DNA of 64,000 nucleotides from Auricularia sp. M13. Lineage: Eukaryota > Basidiomycota > Agaricomycetes > Auriculariales > Auriculariaceae. Positions 33,417 through 46,998 of the stretch are shown piece by piece. The translations under genes were made by a program, and so were the position numbers. A model generated the notes under the pieces. The model was not told the DNA's origin. It saw only the letters and a list, made by a program, of their open reading frames with translations, and ran no database searches. The stretch's first letter is position 1. Every line of letters begins with the position of its first letter. The stretch covers positions 3,224,001-3,288,000 of the forward strand of contig CM073201.1 of NCBI GenBank assembly GCA_037042915.1, read 5' to 3'.

Positions 33417-34302
33417 ATGATCGTCATGTCCGAAGCGCACATCGCTCCAGAATATTTCTCGTATCTGAACAAGATCCACAACGCAAGCCTCGCCTCCGGA
33501 TGGCTTGCAGAGTTCTACGACAGCTACTGGGGCATTCAGAACGGCGTCCAAGTCGCGACCGCCGACGGCCGCCGCGCGGTCTGTATCCCCAACCGCTTCG
33601 GGCTGCCGCAGACGGGCCCGATAGTCGTGCGGGAGACCTACCTCGAACTCTGGAAGCACTTGTACAATGCCTATCTCAGGTACCCTCTGACAGAAGGTAT
33701 TTGGTCAGAGGCCACCATCCTTCGCGGACCCGGTTCGCCATAAAAATCCAAGCTGCAAATGAGTCAGTGCTCACTTCTTACGCAGACCGGCGACTCGCGA
33801 TCTACTTCCTCCTGGTCGCCGCGGCGGAGGCGCGGGTGCCCATGGTTTTCCACTGCACGCGCGATCGATGGGCCTGCGTGTGTGTCGACGTCGGCACGTT
33901 TTTCATCTCGCACGCGCGTGTCTCCACGCTCGCGTTCAAAACCCGCGCGCTCGTCATCATCGATGCTGCGGACGACGTTCCGCCCACCGGCGGCGTGTGG
34001 CGCGCCAACGCCCATGTCGTCATCGGCGCCCCTCATATGGCCGAGCCTGACGTTGCCTTGGCTTACCGCACATTTTCCAGGAAGCGGTGCGCGGATTACT
34101 ACACCGTGACCGAGCGCGACCCCGAGCGCGAGGTTCCCGACGTCCCGTGCGTGACCGGTTTTCCTCTCTCACTCTTGACCTCCGATTCTTACTTGTCTGC
34201 AGCGACTTGACAGACAACATGTCGCGCAAGACCGTGTCAGTCATTACAACAGACCATGCTGTGTCATGTTCATGCGCCATCTGTTCTGGCTTTCCTGACT
34301 AG
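33417..34302 (+). CDS. Family Z protein, copy 2 (3 exons, 258 aa)
   Basis: Exons 33417-33732, 33786-34146 and 34203-34302 join in phase. Exon 1 contains NASLASGWLAEFYDSYWG and ends ATILRGP. Exon 2 begins DRRLAIYFLLVAAAEARVP and carries ACVCVDVGTFFIS and ALVIIDAADD. Exon 3 ends KTVSVITTDHAVSCSC. The GxxG-xxxLLxxAAExxVP...LVIIDAxD order recalls the P-loop NTPase of fungal Crinkler/RHS-type proteins, where GQPGIGKS would precede the helix, but the GKS/T lysine is missing (RGP-DRRLAIYF). So ATP binding is doubtful and the family link is only a hint. Function unknown. The phases match those of copies 3 and 5. Confidence 0.55.
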
Positions 34303-35213
34303 CCTGTGATCTGAATATGTACTATATCTACCGGAATGAACGCACTGATCTTGTGAGGCTGTTGCGGGCCGGCCACCGAGGGAGGGTCAAGGATTGTTGA
34401 AAGCAAAAACGGCGACACCCTCACCGCGAAAATGAATCTTTTTGCTGAGCAGCCCGTAATAACCACTTACGACAGGGCTGGGCGCTGGGGCACTCGTGGT
34501 GTCTCCACAGGTCGTCGAGTGATGAAACCTCGCTTAGGAACTGGTCGTTTTCACCTTCTTACTGAAGCACCCAAAGCTCCGGGAGCTGCGTTTATTTCCA
34601 GCGCTGCAGTAGCTACCTGAGCCCAGTGGCAACTCGTAATGGTGGGGACAAAGCTAAGTACGCAGGTGCGCGGGAGAATGGTGAACATTGGTCTACTCGG
34701 ATACGGCTGCACGAGTCCACGCGAGAAGTTTAATGTTGGCAGGACATGACCGACGTCGTGCATGCGCAAGAGACGGCCCGGGCATGTCAACGTCCATGCA
34801 AATGCCCTGCCCCTTGAAGATCCACAGGGCCGATCAGTAGAGCTGGCTCAGGGTGTAACACGTTGGTCAAGCCAGTAGATTCGGTGATGCGCCAGGGTGC
34901 ACTGATAGTCAGAGCGCACATGGAAGTCAGATCCAGAGCAGTGCACGTTAGTCGAGAGCACGACGTCTCGAAAAGGCATGACACGAGTGGCGTCGTCGGA
35001 CCGGGATTCCGAAGGCAGCTGCGATTTCGTTTTCTTTTCCGCCTCCCGAAATCGTCTCAGCGAGAGCACGTGGGATCAATTCACTCGAGCGCACAAGGCC
35101 CGCGGCCTAGCAGAACGGCCGTTTCATGTGTAACGGACTCGGAGAAAGTGCGCTGGATAGAGACCGCGTATGGCGCTAAAACCGCGAACGAACGAATCCT
35201 GGGTAGTGCACAT
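34303..35213. repeat. Intergenic; contains one arm of a dispersed inverted duplication (34958-35180)
   Basis: No gene is supported. From about 34958 to 35180 the sequence (GCAGCTGCGATTTCGTTTTC, then TGGGATCAATTCACTCGAGC and CCGTTTCATGTGTAACGGAC) matches in reverse complement the stretch 43150-43345. In both places it lies on the 3' side of a family Z gene, so it belongs to the duplicated block. The rest, 34303-34957, shows nothing recognisable. Confidence 0.55.
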
Positions 35214-35794
35214 TCAGGCAAGGATGCGGTTCGAGAACCCTAGATTGGCCATCATCTCGTCCGTGTGATACCCAGTCTGCAGAACGACCGAATGAGATGG
35301 ATGTGGCGCCGGAAAGAGGGCTCGATCGACTCACAAAACGAACATCATAGACGTAGGCCGCCGCCACGGAGGGGTAGCAAGGCAAACGCGCCGTGGCATT
35401 TGCGTCGACGGGGACAGGAATGCGCGGGCCCGTGGCGGGGGGCTGGTACGAGTTGATCATGCAGTTCTCGTACGCGAGCTGGTACCTGTGGGTCACGGGG
35501 CTGCAGTCGTCCAGATTCTACAGCAGGGAGTTGAGACCAGAGCTCGAGCCGTCTGCTGGAGCGGCTCAAACGTACCACGAACGCAAATTCGTGCAGTGAG
35601 TCCTTGTCCAGTTCACACGAGTGTGCAAAGAGAATCTTGGTCGTGTTGAAGTCGAACGCGTTCGCGTCCGTGATGTCCATGATGTACTGCGAGCCGATGC
35701 CGGCGTTGAACACCTCGCGAACCGGGCGGTAGCCCGGGCAGGCAGCTAACGCAGAGGCGGCGAGTGCGAGAAGTGGTGCAGCAAGCACAAGCAT
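35214..35794 (-). CDS. Small secreted protein, 154 aa (3 exons)
   Basis: Exons 35794..35576, 35517..35335 and 35276..35214 join in phase (introns GTACGT...TGTAG and GTGAGT...TGCAG). The first 18 residues, MLVLAAPLLALAASALAA, are a clear signal peptide ending at an Ala-x-Ala site. The mature part contains six Cys (for example ACPGYRP, HSCELDKD, DDCSPV, YENCMIN, ARLPCYP) and one or two N-glycosylation sequons, so it is probably exported and disulfide-bonded. I do not recognise the family. It is the only secreted-type product in the Z/UGP1 cluster. The intergenic region on its 5' side is 35795-36287. Confidence 0.65.
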
Positions 35795-36287
35795 TTGAGT
35801 TCCCCGGAGTGAGCGGGGGAATCTGAGGACGGTGTGACTTTATATATTCGCGCATATGATTGACAAGCACGAGACAGATCAGGATGATGAAGAACCGTCC
35901 GCAGTGCGAGGTACTTTGCGTCATGTGCATATCGTTCAGGATCTAGATTTGCCGTATATGGGCATAATTTGCTTGATTGCAGGCTGGTTCTTCCTCGGGG
36001 AATTAGCTGCTGGCCGCGCATCCCGGAATCCCGAGTACATAAGCACAGTGTCGGCGCAGTGTCGGCCTGCTCGGCGGTGGACGATTGGATGTTGGCCATG
36101 ATCAACTCGGATGTAAATTTTGCGAACACGTTACATAGAGATCTCAGATTTTTTGTGACGAAAAGCTCCTTGCAGAGCGCGAGAGAGCACGTAGCATGGG
36201 CGGTCGAGAAAGGACACAGTTGGTGCGCGCACGGGTGGACGCCAGGGAAACAAGAGGAACACGGAGGGTAGCATACAAGCGAAAAGA

Positions 36288-36334
36288 GAACGCATGTTGC
36301 GAATGAAATGTAAGTTTTAGACGTGCTCGCTCTT
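36288..36334 (-). pseudogene. Second, shorter UGP1 exon 5 fragment
   Basis: The plus-strand sequence GAGAACGCATGTTGCGAATG, followed by ...GACGTGCTCGCTC, aligns with CAGAACGCACCTTGCGAATG...GACGTGCTCGCTC at the 3' part of UGP1 exon 5 and its donor (41349-41393). Only about 45 bp remain. As with copy 2, it sits just upstream of a family Z gene, on the opposite strand. Confidence 0.5.
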
Positions 36335-36379
36335 TCATGTTGTGAAATGTTGTGGTGACACTACATAAGTTGGCGGCGG

Positions 36380-37592
36380 AGTACGAAGCGGACTGTGAAG
36401 CGGTTGGAAGCTGATCGTCATGTCCGACTCCGCGCACGTCTCCCCAAGACATTTCGCGTATCTGAACCAGCTCCACAACGCAAGCCTCGCCTCCGGATGG
36501 CTTGCAGAGTTCTACAACAGCTACTGGGGCGTTCAGAATGGCGTCGAAGTCGAGACCACCGACGGCCGTCGCGCGGTGTGCATCCCGAACCGCTTTGGGC
36601 TGCCGCAGAAGGGCCCGATCGTCGTGCGCGAGACGTACCTCGAAATCTGGCATCACCTGCACAACGTCTATCTCAGGTACGCCATGAGCAGAGGCCGCCA
36701 AGCAGAGGCCACGATCCTTCGCGGACCCGGTGCGCAAAGTCCCGCATAATTCCACGCGGCAAACGGCTTAGAGCTGATTTCTTGCTTATGCAGACCGGCG
36801 ACGCGCGATATTCTTCCTTCTGGTTGCCGCGGCGGAGGCCCGCGTACCCTTGGTCTTCTACTGCACGCGCGATCGATGGGCCTGCGTGTGTGTGGACGCT
36901 GGCACCTTCTTCATCACTCAAGCGCGCGTCTCCACGCTCTCCTTCACCGCGCGCGCGCTCGTCATCATCGACGCTGCGGACGACCGCCCGCCCGCCAGCG
37001 GCGTGTGGCGCGCCAATGCCCATGTCGTCATCACCGCCCCCCCTGTGTCCGATCCCGACGTCGCACTGCCCTACCACGCGTTCGCCAAGCAAACGGGCGC
37101 GGATTACTTGACTGCGAACGAACCCGACCCCGCGCACGAGCTTCTCAATGTCCCGTGCGTGCCTGATTTTCCTCTCTCGCCCATGCCTTGTTTTTAACCT
37201 CCGATTCCTGCTTATCCGCAGTGACTTGGCAAACGACGTGCCGCGCAAGACCGTTTCAGTAGTTACAACTGATCACGCTGTGTTATGTCCATGTATAAAT
37301 TGTGTGGGCCGACGCATGTCTCGCGTCCAATCTCAGGTGTGCGACTCGCAGACAGCACCGCAGTGATGAGGGCGCCAGGGCGACGTTGGAGGTTGGTGCG
37401 ATGTGCATGCGGAGCCCTGAGGACGCAATCGTAACGTTCACCGGCGTTCAATCTCCTGCCTCGCAGTCGTTGTCACTCCGTATGCGCTTTGACTTGGCGC
37501 TGAATGGATGCCAGGGACCGACGCTAGTGTCCTGCTGAAAAGCGGACACCTGCTGACAGTTCAGCTTCAGCAGCCCACCAAATCAATTACAC
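36380..37592 (+). repeat. Inverted duplication, left arm (contains Z copy 3)
   Basis: This arm matches 43437-44664 in reverse complement, from GGCGGCGGAGTACGAAGCGG through the Z gene and its 3' flank to CAGCTTCAGCAGCCCACC near 37580. Conservation includes the introns and the untranslated 3' region (for example CGCTGAATGGATGCCAGGGA), so it is a DNA-level duplication rather than retroposition. Confidence 0.8.
36420..37366 (+). CDS. Family Z protein, copy 3 (3 exons, 271 aa)
   Basis: Exons 36420-36729, 36794-37154 and 37222-37366 join in phase. The start MSDSAHVSPRHFAYLNQLHN is shared with copy 5. Exon 2 has exactly the same length (361 nt) in copies 2, 3 and 5, and reads DRRRAIFFLLVAAAEARVP...VCVDAGTFFITQ...RALVIIDAADDRPP. 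Exon 3 is longer than in copy 2, ending VQSQVCDSQTAPQ with a LCPCINCVG Cys motif. Differences from copy 5 are mostly single bases, and all splice sites are kept, which argues for a functional gene. Function is unknown. See copy 2 for the tentative link to degenerate P-loop NTPases. Confidence 0.55.
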
Positions 37593-38728
37593 TGTAAATC
37601 GACATATTTTTTTGGCTTCATGTAGGGTCTATTATGAGCCGCCCCGCAAGTGCAGCATTCTCCCCTTGAGTTTTTAATTGCATAACAGGGTCGAGCTGAG
37701 GTCGGCGAGTCTTCGGGGCTGGATCACATCGAAAACCTGAATGGTTCACGTGCGCGGCGCAGGCGGCTTTTACAGCGCGCCCACCGTCACTGATCATGGC
37801 ATGATCAGTTACGCACGATATGGCCGGTAGGGTGCAAACGGGGCGGAGAAAGTGGCGGAGCGGAGGTGGGCACGCATGAAGAGGAGATGAAGGGTTGAAA
37901 GAGCGCAGAGAAGCTGGGCGGACCATGAACGGGGGAGAGCGCTGGGCGAGGAACAGGACGACGGCGCATTCTGCGGGGGAGAAGAGGGCGAGAACAAGAA
38001 TAACGCGCGGGGGGAATGGTAAAGTGGAAGTAGGCGGCAGCGTGCGTGCGGCTGAGTAGTGGATGACCCAGACTACGACGGGGAGGACAGACTGCGCGGG
38101 CATCTGAAGAACTGGCGGGTGATGCGGCAAGTCTGGCGACCTCGAGCACGCGGGTCCCTTTCACCGCGTGAGATGCAAGAGGCTCTCATCCTGGCGCCTC
38201 GTTGGGCGCAGCCGACCGGATTTGAAGACGTGAGCATGCACGACGGAGCACAACCGGTGCGACCGCGTTCAGAGTCCGTCAGGGCACACTGCCCCCACAA
38301 TGCATCTTTGCACCGCTCGGCACTGTTACAGTGTGTTGGTTGGGTTAGGAGGTCAGCGCACCTGACCAGCATCGGAGCTCCGAGGATGTGATCATGAACG
38401 TTCGCCGGCGTTCGGTACCAAGTTGTTGCTGGACGTTGGCAGTAACCTGATTCCATCCTTCATCGTTTATTCGTTGGCTCCGGTAGCGGATCGATGTACA
38501 TTAGTATACACGCACAATGGTGGCGGATCAGACAGCCGGCGTGGATTCCTCAGAGTCCCCCGCAGACGCAGAATCACCTTGCGTGTCCGAAACAGTGACG
38601 TTCCCGTCGTTGGACAGTGTCCCGGTTTCAACGAGACCGTCTTGCCCAGGACGACGTCTTGCAAATGACTGCAGACGAGGACTCAAGGTTACAATCCCAC
38701 CATCAAAGTAACGAGAGAGCGCCACTTA
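37593..38728. other. Intergenic, nothing recognised
   Basis: The GC-rich purine-biased stretch at 37810-38040 has long open frames on the minus strand with low-complexity Pro/Ser/Ala composition and no motif. They are not called. No RNA gene or structured repeat seen. Confidence 0.5.
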
Positions 38729-39456
38729 CTAGATAACATAGCCGAGCTCGCGCCCGGTATCGAGTGCCGCGAGGTCGTAGTACCTGGCCCTGCGGAACTT
38801 CTCGAGCATCTTGTAGCGCCCGAGGGTGCGGTCGCGGTACCGCGCGGCGACGACGACGTGCGCGCCGGCGACGCCCCACACGGTCGGCGACGTCACGCGG
38901 TTCGCCGCGTCGATGATGAGCAGCGCGTTCGGCGTGAACTCGAGCGCGCCGGCGTTGACGGCCGGGACGTAGAACACGCCGGCGTCGATGCACGCGTGCG
39001 CGTGCAGTGGAAGACGAACGGGATGCGCGCCTCGGCGGCCGCGGCCAGGACGTAGTGGATCGCGTGCCGCTTGTCTGTTGAATATTAATTTCGAGTACGA
39101 GTCACATGTACAGCTGAATCGCACGCAACGCACCGAATTCGTTGACGCTGTACACGATGGTAGCGCCGGACTCCCGCGGGCCGTCCGCGGGGTCCAGCCA
39201 TTCACGGCGCAGGTACGCCCACAGCTCGCGGTAGGTGTCCCGCACGACCATCGGATATCTATGCGGGAGGCCGAAGGGCGGGCGGATGCACACCGCGCGG
39301 TGGCCGCGGGTGGCGGCCGTCGGCCGTGGCGAACTCGGTCCCGATTTTCTCGCCCCAGCAGGCCTTGTAAAACTGTCCGAACCAGCCAACGGCGTATGTG
39401 TCGTCGTTCCATTCGGCCAGGCGCTTGAGATCGAAATCGTCGACGTGAGCGGACAT
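38729..39456 (-). pseudogene. Family Z copy 4, diverged and frameshifted
   Basis: The minus strand opens MSAHVDDFDLKRLAEWNDDT and has WFGQFYKACWGE and ATADGR as in the other copies. Then an approximately 13-bp insertion (a partial duplication of GGCCRCC/CCGCGG) shifts the frame before HRAVCIRPPFGLP. After an intron-like gap, HAIHYVLAAAAEARIPFVFH continues exon 2. A short deletion relative to CTRDRWACVCVD shifts frame again before ACIDAGVFYVP and ALLIIDAANR. It is much more diverged than copies 2, 3 and 5, so it is an older duplicate or a different subfamily. It is likely non-functional as read here. Confidence 0.6.
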
Positions 39457-39949
39457 GGCAGCGCGCGGAAGTCACTGGCAGAAACGGGCTTCGAAGTCCG
39501 TCGACGGCTCTCCGCGGATTCCCGCAGCGGCATGCCGATGTCCAAGTCGCAATGCACGAGCGAGACCTCCCATACTCCGCACCGAGTTCTGGTAATGCAA
39601 CCTGAACAGCACGCCCATCCAACTAACGTTAATGGTGGTATTACCGTGCCCAATCGAATCGAATCGGATTCGCCACCGTGGCAGTTCGACGCCCATAGAC
39701 CTAGCTCGCAGGGAGAGCATGCGCAGCGGGAAGCAGCTCTATTTCGCTGCCTCCCACAACATACTATATTCGTTCGTGCGATGATCGTATGTATTCGGGC
39801 GCGAGCGCGAGCGCGACACAAGAAAAGAAAAAGAGAGAAGGGAGGGAGGTGTGGTGCGGCGGGTATGACAAAGACAGTCGTGGGTCCATGGGCATGGGCA
39901 GTCCGATTCGAGACGAGGGGAGGGAACGACGCGCAGGCTGGCGGGTTTT

Positions 39950-42772
<2,823 letters not shown>

Positions 42773-43436
42773 CGTGGGTGCGGTTTTGCTAGGGGTAAGA
42801 GGGGAGTCTTGAGCAGATCGAGGAGCGAGGCCGGTTTTATGACGTGTGAGACGAGCGGAATCTTATTGCTTCCGGCTCCGGGTCTTCTTCCGCCTCCGCA
42901 CATGGCCTCGAACGTCGTCCAACACCGCCCATTGTATTATGCACGCATCACCGCAACTTCGCCTAGGACTGTCTGGAGCGCGCGAGCGCCGGTGCCCGAC
43001 TTTTCTTGCTTGCTTTTACGGTGGTTCTCAGATCAGCAGCATACGCACGTTCGTGCACTCAGTCTGTATGCGCTGGCGCGCTCTCCGACATCCCGCAATC
43101 CGCCAATGCCCGCCTTCCCCTCGCGCAAAGTCGGACATGGCTATCAGACTCATCATTCTTACCCTCATACGCGGTCTCTGGCCAGCGCACTTTCTCCGAG
43201 TCCGTTACACATGAAACGGCCGTTCTGCTAGGCCAGGACTGCCCGCGGGCCCTGTGCGCTCGAGTGAATTGATCCCACTCGTACTGTCACCCGACTCTCA
43301 GGCGAGGAATGGAAAAGAAAATCGCAGCTGCTTTCGGAATCCGGGTCCGGCGACGCCACTCAGTCTCCTGCCTCTTCTGGACGTTGTACCTACTTTGCTC
43401 GCTGCTCTGAATCACGGGCGGGCCACCTTGACCGTA
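42773..43436. repeat. UGP1 upstream region; second arm of the 34958-35180 duplication
   Basis: The first 100-200 bp upstream of the UGP1 ATG should hold its promoter. No obvious TATA box is visible. The part 43150-43345 (GTCCGTTACACATGAAACGG, then GAATTGATCCCACTCG) is the reverse complement of 35180-34958. No gene is supported. Confidence 0.5.
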
Positions 43437-44664
43437 GCGTAATTGATTAGGTGGGCTGCTGAAGCTGAACTGTCAGCGGGTGTCCGCTTTTCAGCAGGAC
43501 ACTGGCGTCGGTCCCTGGCATCCATTCAGCGCCAAGTCAAAGCACATACGGAGTGACAACGACTGCGAGGCAGGAGATTGAACGCCGGTGAACGTTACGA
43601 TTGCGTCCTCAGGGCTCCGCATGCACATCGCACCAACCTCCAACGTCGCCCTGGCGCCCTCATCACTGCGGTGCTGTCTGCGAGTCGCACACCTGAGATT
43701 GGACGCGAGACATGCGTTGGCCCACACAATTTATGCATGGACAAAGCACAGCATGGTCGGTTGCAAGGACCGACACGGTCCCGCGCGGTACGTCGTCTGC
43801 TGGCTCACTGCAGATAAGTCAGAACTGGTGGATAAAACAAGGCAGGGAGAGAGAGAGAGCAAAACCAGCCACGCACGGGACGTCGAGAACCTCGCGCTCG
43901 GGATCGGGTTCGGTCACGGTCAAGTAATCCGCGCCCGTCTGCTTGGAGAACGCGTGGTAGGGCAGCGCGACGTCGGGATCGGACACAGGGGGGGCGGCGA
44001 TGACAACGTGGGCTTTGGCGCGCCACACGCCGCCAGTAGGCGGGCGGTCGTCCGCAGCGTCGATGATGACGAGCGCGCGCGCGGTGAAGGAGAGCGTGGA
44101 GACGCGCGCGTGAGTGATGAAGAAGGTGCCGACGTCCACACACACGCAAGCATATTGGTCACGCGTGCAGTAGAAGACCAAGGGCACTCGTGCTTCTGCC
44201 GCGGCGACCAGGAGGAAGTATATCGCTCTTCGTCGGTCTGAGTATGCCAGAAATCAACACTGAGCCGTTTACAGCTTGGATTTAGGTGGGGATTTGCGCA
44301 CCGGGTCCGCGAAGGATGGTGGCCTCTGCTTGGTGGCCTCTGCTCATTGCGTACCTGAGATAGACGTCGTGCAGGTGATGCCAGATTTCGAGGTAGGTCT
44401 CCCGCACGACGATCGGGCCCTTCTGCGGGAGCCCGAAGTGGTTGGGAATGCAGATCGCGCGACGGCCGCCGTCGTCGGTCGCGAGTTCGACGCCGTTCTG
44501 AACGCCCCAGTAGCTGTTGTAGAACTCTGCAAGCCATCCGGAGGCGAGGCTTGCGTTGTGGAGCTGGTTCAGATACGCGAAATGTCTTGGGGAGACGTGC
44601 GCGGAGTCGGACATGACGATCGCGGTTCAACCGTGTCAGAGTCCGCTTCGTACTCCGCCGCCGA
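43437..44664 (-). repeat. Inverted duplication, right arm (contains Z copy 5)
   Basis: Reverse-complement partner of 36380-37592, including gene, introns and 3' flank up to the block GGTGGGCTGCTGAAGCTGAA at about 43451. Together the arms bracket a 5.8 kb centre that contains Z copy 4 and UGP1. Confidence 0.8.
43663..44614 (-). CDS. Family Z protein, copy 5 (3 exons, 272 aa)
   Basis: Exons 44614..44302, 44237..43877 and 43807..43663 join in phase, with the same intron positions as copies 2 and 3. It reads MSDSAHVSPRHFAYLNQLHN, GLPQKGPIVVRETYLEIWHH and ATILRGP, then after the intron DRRRAIYFLLVAAAEARVP and ALVIIDAADDRPP, and ends VQSQVCDSQTAPQ. Compared with copy 3 it has one extra codon in exon 1 and scattered, often third-position, changes. 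That suggests selection on the protein after duplication, though I have not counted substitutions. The walker-A-like site again lacks a lysine. Function unknown. Confidence 0.55.
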
Positions 44665-45080
44665 CAAGGGGTACACGGCCGCAGACTGATGCGAGGCTGA
44701 ACTTGGTCGGATGATTTTTCGCACAGCATGCAAGGCCATCTTAAGTTGAACCGAAGCTGAGCTCACGCTCCGCTTGAGTGCATCAAATCCGGCCCGGCTG
44801 CGGCGAGAACCTAGGCTCCGCCTGAGTCGCCACCGACGCGCAACTTGCGTTCATCCCGCCGAAGCAGCGCGCAGGCTCCGTCGTCCAGCCCGCATTACAG
44901 CTGTCCCCAACAATGTCAAGTCCAGTTCGCAGCCGCGTGCGAGTTGATTTGGCCGTGTTTGCGCCCTGGCCCACTCTTTTTCCCCAAGTCCTCGCGCTCG
45001 TGTCGCCGCCGTCGCCGTTGCAAATTGCGACCTCTGGCTGCCGCTGCTGCCGCCGCCGCCGCCCGCCAACACGCCGAGCT
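44665..45080. other. Intergenic with coding-like GC-rich stretch cut by the LTR element
   Basis: A (CCG)n/(GCC)n-rich stretch at 45003-45070 (poly-Ala or poly-Pro depending on frame) ends at the insertion point of the miniature LTR element. Its other side continues at 46581. A palindrome-like TGAGCT/AGCTCA group near 44758 has relatives near 61012. No full gene can be drawn. Confidence 0.35.
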
Positions 45081-45288
45081 TGTTAGCATTACGGATCCCG
45101 GAGGCTGATTTATGTTTCCGCGCCGCGTACGTGTTCAGCATTGGTTCGTTTGTACGTGTTTTCCCTATCTTGTTGTCCGCTCTCGTCCTGTGGTTTCTAC
45201 CTCGTGTACCTACGACATACGGACACCAAGACACTCTTTTTGGTCGCTGCTCGTGCTCTCATCGGCCCGGCTCGGGGTTACGCTAACA
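45081..45288 (+). repeat. 5' LTR of miniature element
   Basis: 208 bp, nearly identical to 46368-46575. It contains CTTTTTGGTCGCTGCTCGTG, where the 3' copy has CATG. Confidence 0.9.
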
Positions 45289-46367
45289 CAACAAGATCAC
45301 GGGTGGTCCCCGTTCACCAAAACCGCACGTAGCAGCGTGTCATCTTGCTAGGTCGGGACCCCGGGTTACAGCGGTAGCTCGGACCAGTCTACGGCCGTGT
45401 GGTCGCTTGGTCGGTGTACCTTGCCCCACATGCGACTTGGCGCTGGTCAGCGGATCCGCCTGTCGCGCACGCTTAGTCCCTGGTCAGAGGATCGGACGGC
45501 GCGCACTCAGAGGTTGCGTGCGGATAAGGACCCACCGGCCTCCACCCCCGGTCAGAGGATCGGGCGATTTGGGTCAGGAGTTTGCGGGATAAGGACCCAA
45601 CGACTCCAGGAGCCCGTGGGATAAGGACCCGCCGCCTCCACTTCGTTTTTCACACATTGGACAACACCGTTCGGCGTTCCCGAGTCTCGACACCGTTCGG
45701 CGCTCGTTATGGATGACCTGCACTGATTGGTGCCTGCAGTCCGCCCCTGGGCATCATATGCCGGCCTCTGCCCGCAATCCAGGCGACTTCTTGTTCTACA
45801 GGACCGCTTCATTCTTTGTGCTCGATCCTGCTGCTGCAATGCCCGACCGCGTCACTACCTCTCGCTCGTTGCCCATGATGCGTGCCAGTACTCCCTATCG
45901 ACATCCTCGCTTGCTTACCCTATGCCGATGCCGATCCACCAATTCGACAATCGTTGTTCAGCATTACATCGTGTCTCGTCCGGCTTCGCCTGACAATGTT
46001 GTCTTCTCGCCTCGTCGCTGGTGGTCCCTGCTGTGGGGCCTGTTCACTTCCAGAACATCTGGATTTTGGAGCACACTCGGGTGTATACCGGGTCTCTTCG
46101 CGATCGCTGGAGTTGACTGTGGTGCTTCATCAGCGCCAGTTCCCCTCCCTCATCAGGATGTGTGTGGACGCACCTGGGAGTATACCAGGTGGCAATCGCT
46201 CTACCGCTGACGGTACAACACCGTTCTGGAGGATGAGGATCACGCTTTGGAGGACGATGCCGGATCATAACTTTGGACCGCTGTTCGTGTTCGCTCACCT
46301 GAGCTGGCTTGGTCTGTGGGTTTCTGGGGGAGCGTCTGACCGCGTACGCTCTGCGAAACAGGGGGAG

Positions 46368-46575
46368 TGTTAGCATTACGGATCCCGGAGGCTGATTTAT
46401 GTTTCCGCGCCGCGTACGTGTTCAGCATTGGTTCGTTTGTACGTGTTTTCCCTATCTTGTTGTCCGCTCTCGTCCTGTGGTTTCTACCTCGTGTACCTAC
46501 GACATACGGACACCAAGACACTCTTTTTGGTCGCTGCTCATGCTCTCATCGGCCCGGCTCGGGGTTACGCTAACA
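46368..46575 (+). repeat. 3' LTR of miniature element
   Basis: 208 bp, preceded by the GGGGGAG purine tract and followed by the GAGCT duplication. Confidence 0.9.
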
Positions 46576-46580
46576 GAGCT

Positions 46581-46864
46581 ACCACCAACGCCGCCTCCGC
46601 TTTTACTGCTACCGCCTCGTGCCTGCGCAGCCGCCAATCGCTGCAACAGGGCACTTCTGTCTTGGCTGCGGTTGTCATGGCACATCCCACGACACGGTGT
46701 GCTCTTTTCCCCGCCTGACCGACCACCATGCCCAGCTTCTGAACAAAACCTTTGCAGCTCACGGACCCGACCTTATGGACCTGCAGGTGATGGGCTGGTC
46801 GGCCTCGCACTGGGTCGTCAACGCCATGCTCGGTGCGTCGTTTATCAGAGCCGGACTCTCCTGA
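46581..46864 (+). other. ORF remnant downstream of the miniature element
   Basis: One frame reads GHFCLGCGCHGTSHDTVCSF, then LLNKTFAAHGPDLMDLQVMG and ends VVNAMLGASFIRAGLS. It has a coding look and a Cys/His group, but no recognised family. Its upstream part is separated by the LTR element, so a gene may have been interrupted here. Confidence 0.3.
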
Positions 46865-46941
46865 ATTTCGGTTTACTTGCTAAAAATACTTACCTGCTCA
46901 CAATAACTTCCAACCATAGCTTTCACTGGGATTCTTGGACT

Positions 46942-46967
46942 TGAGTCTGGCTCTGGTACTTGCACTG

Positions 46968-46998
<31 letters not shown>

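Larger units (their letters stand above)
45081..46575 (+). mobile_element. Miniature LTR retrotransposon (TRIM-like), 1495 bp, with GAGCT target duplication
   Basis: Two 208-bp LTRs (45081-45288 and 46368-46575) start TGTTAGCATTACGG and end GGTTACGCTAACA, so they have TG...CA ends with a 7-bp terminal inverted repeat (TGTTAGC/GCTAACA). Flanks are GAGCT on both sides (45076-45080, 46576-46580), a clean 5-bp target-site duplication. A purine tract, AAACAGGGGGAG, ends exactly at the 3' LTR and fits a polypurine tract, giving plus orientation. The 1079-bp interior has no gag, protease, reverse transcriptase or integrase motif, so the element must have been moved in trans. The LTRs differ at about one base (45253 versus 46540), so insertion is recent. 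Confidence 0.9.

Noticed and set aside
33417-33732. Family Z exon 1 as a stand-alone protein of about 108 aa
   Set aside because: The stop falls inside a GT-AG intron whose removal keeps phase into exon 2 in three independent copies.
34432-34620. 62-codon plus-strand ORF
   Set aside because: Short, no motif, no homologue in the other duplicated arms. Cannot be told from chance.
37805-38164. Minus-strand Pro/Ser-rich ORFs
   Set aside because: Low-complexity composition from a purine-biased tract, no motif and no splice-supported extension.
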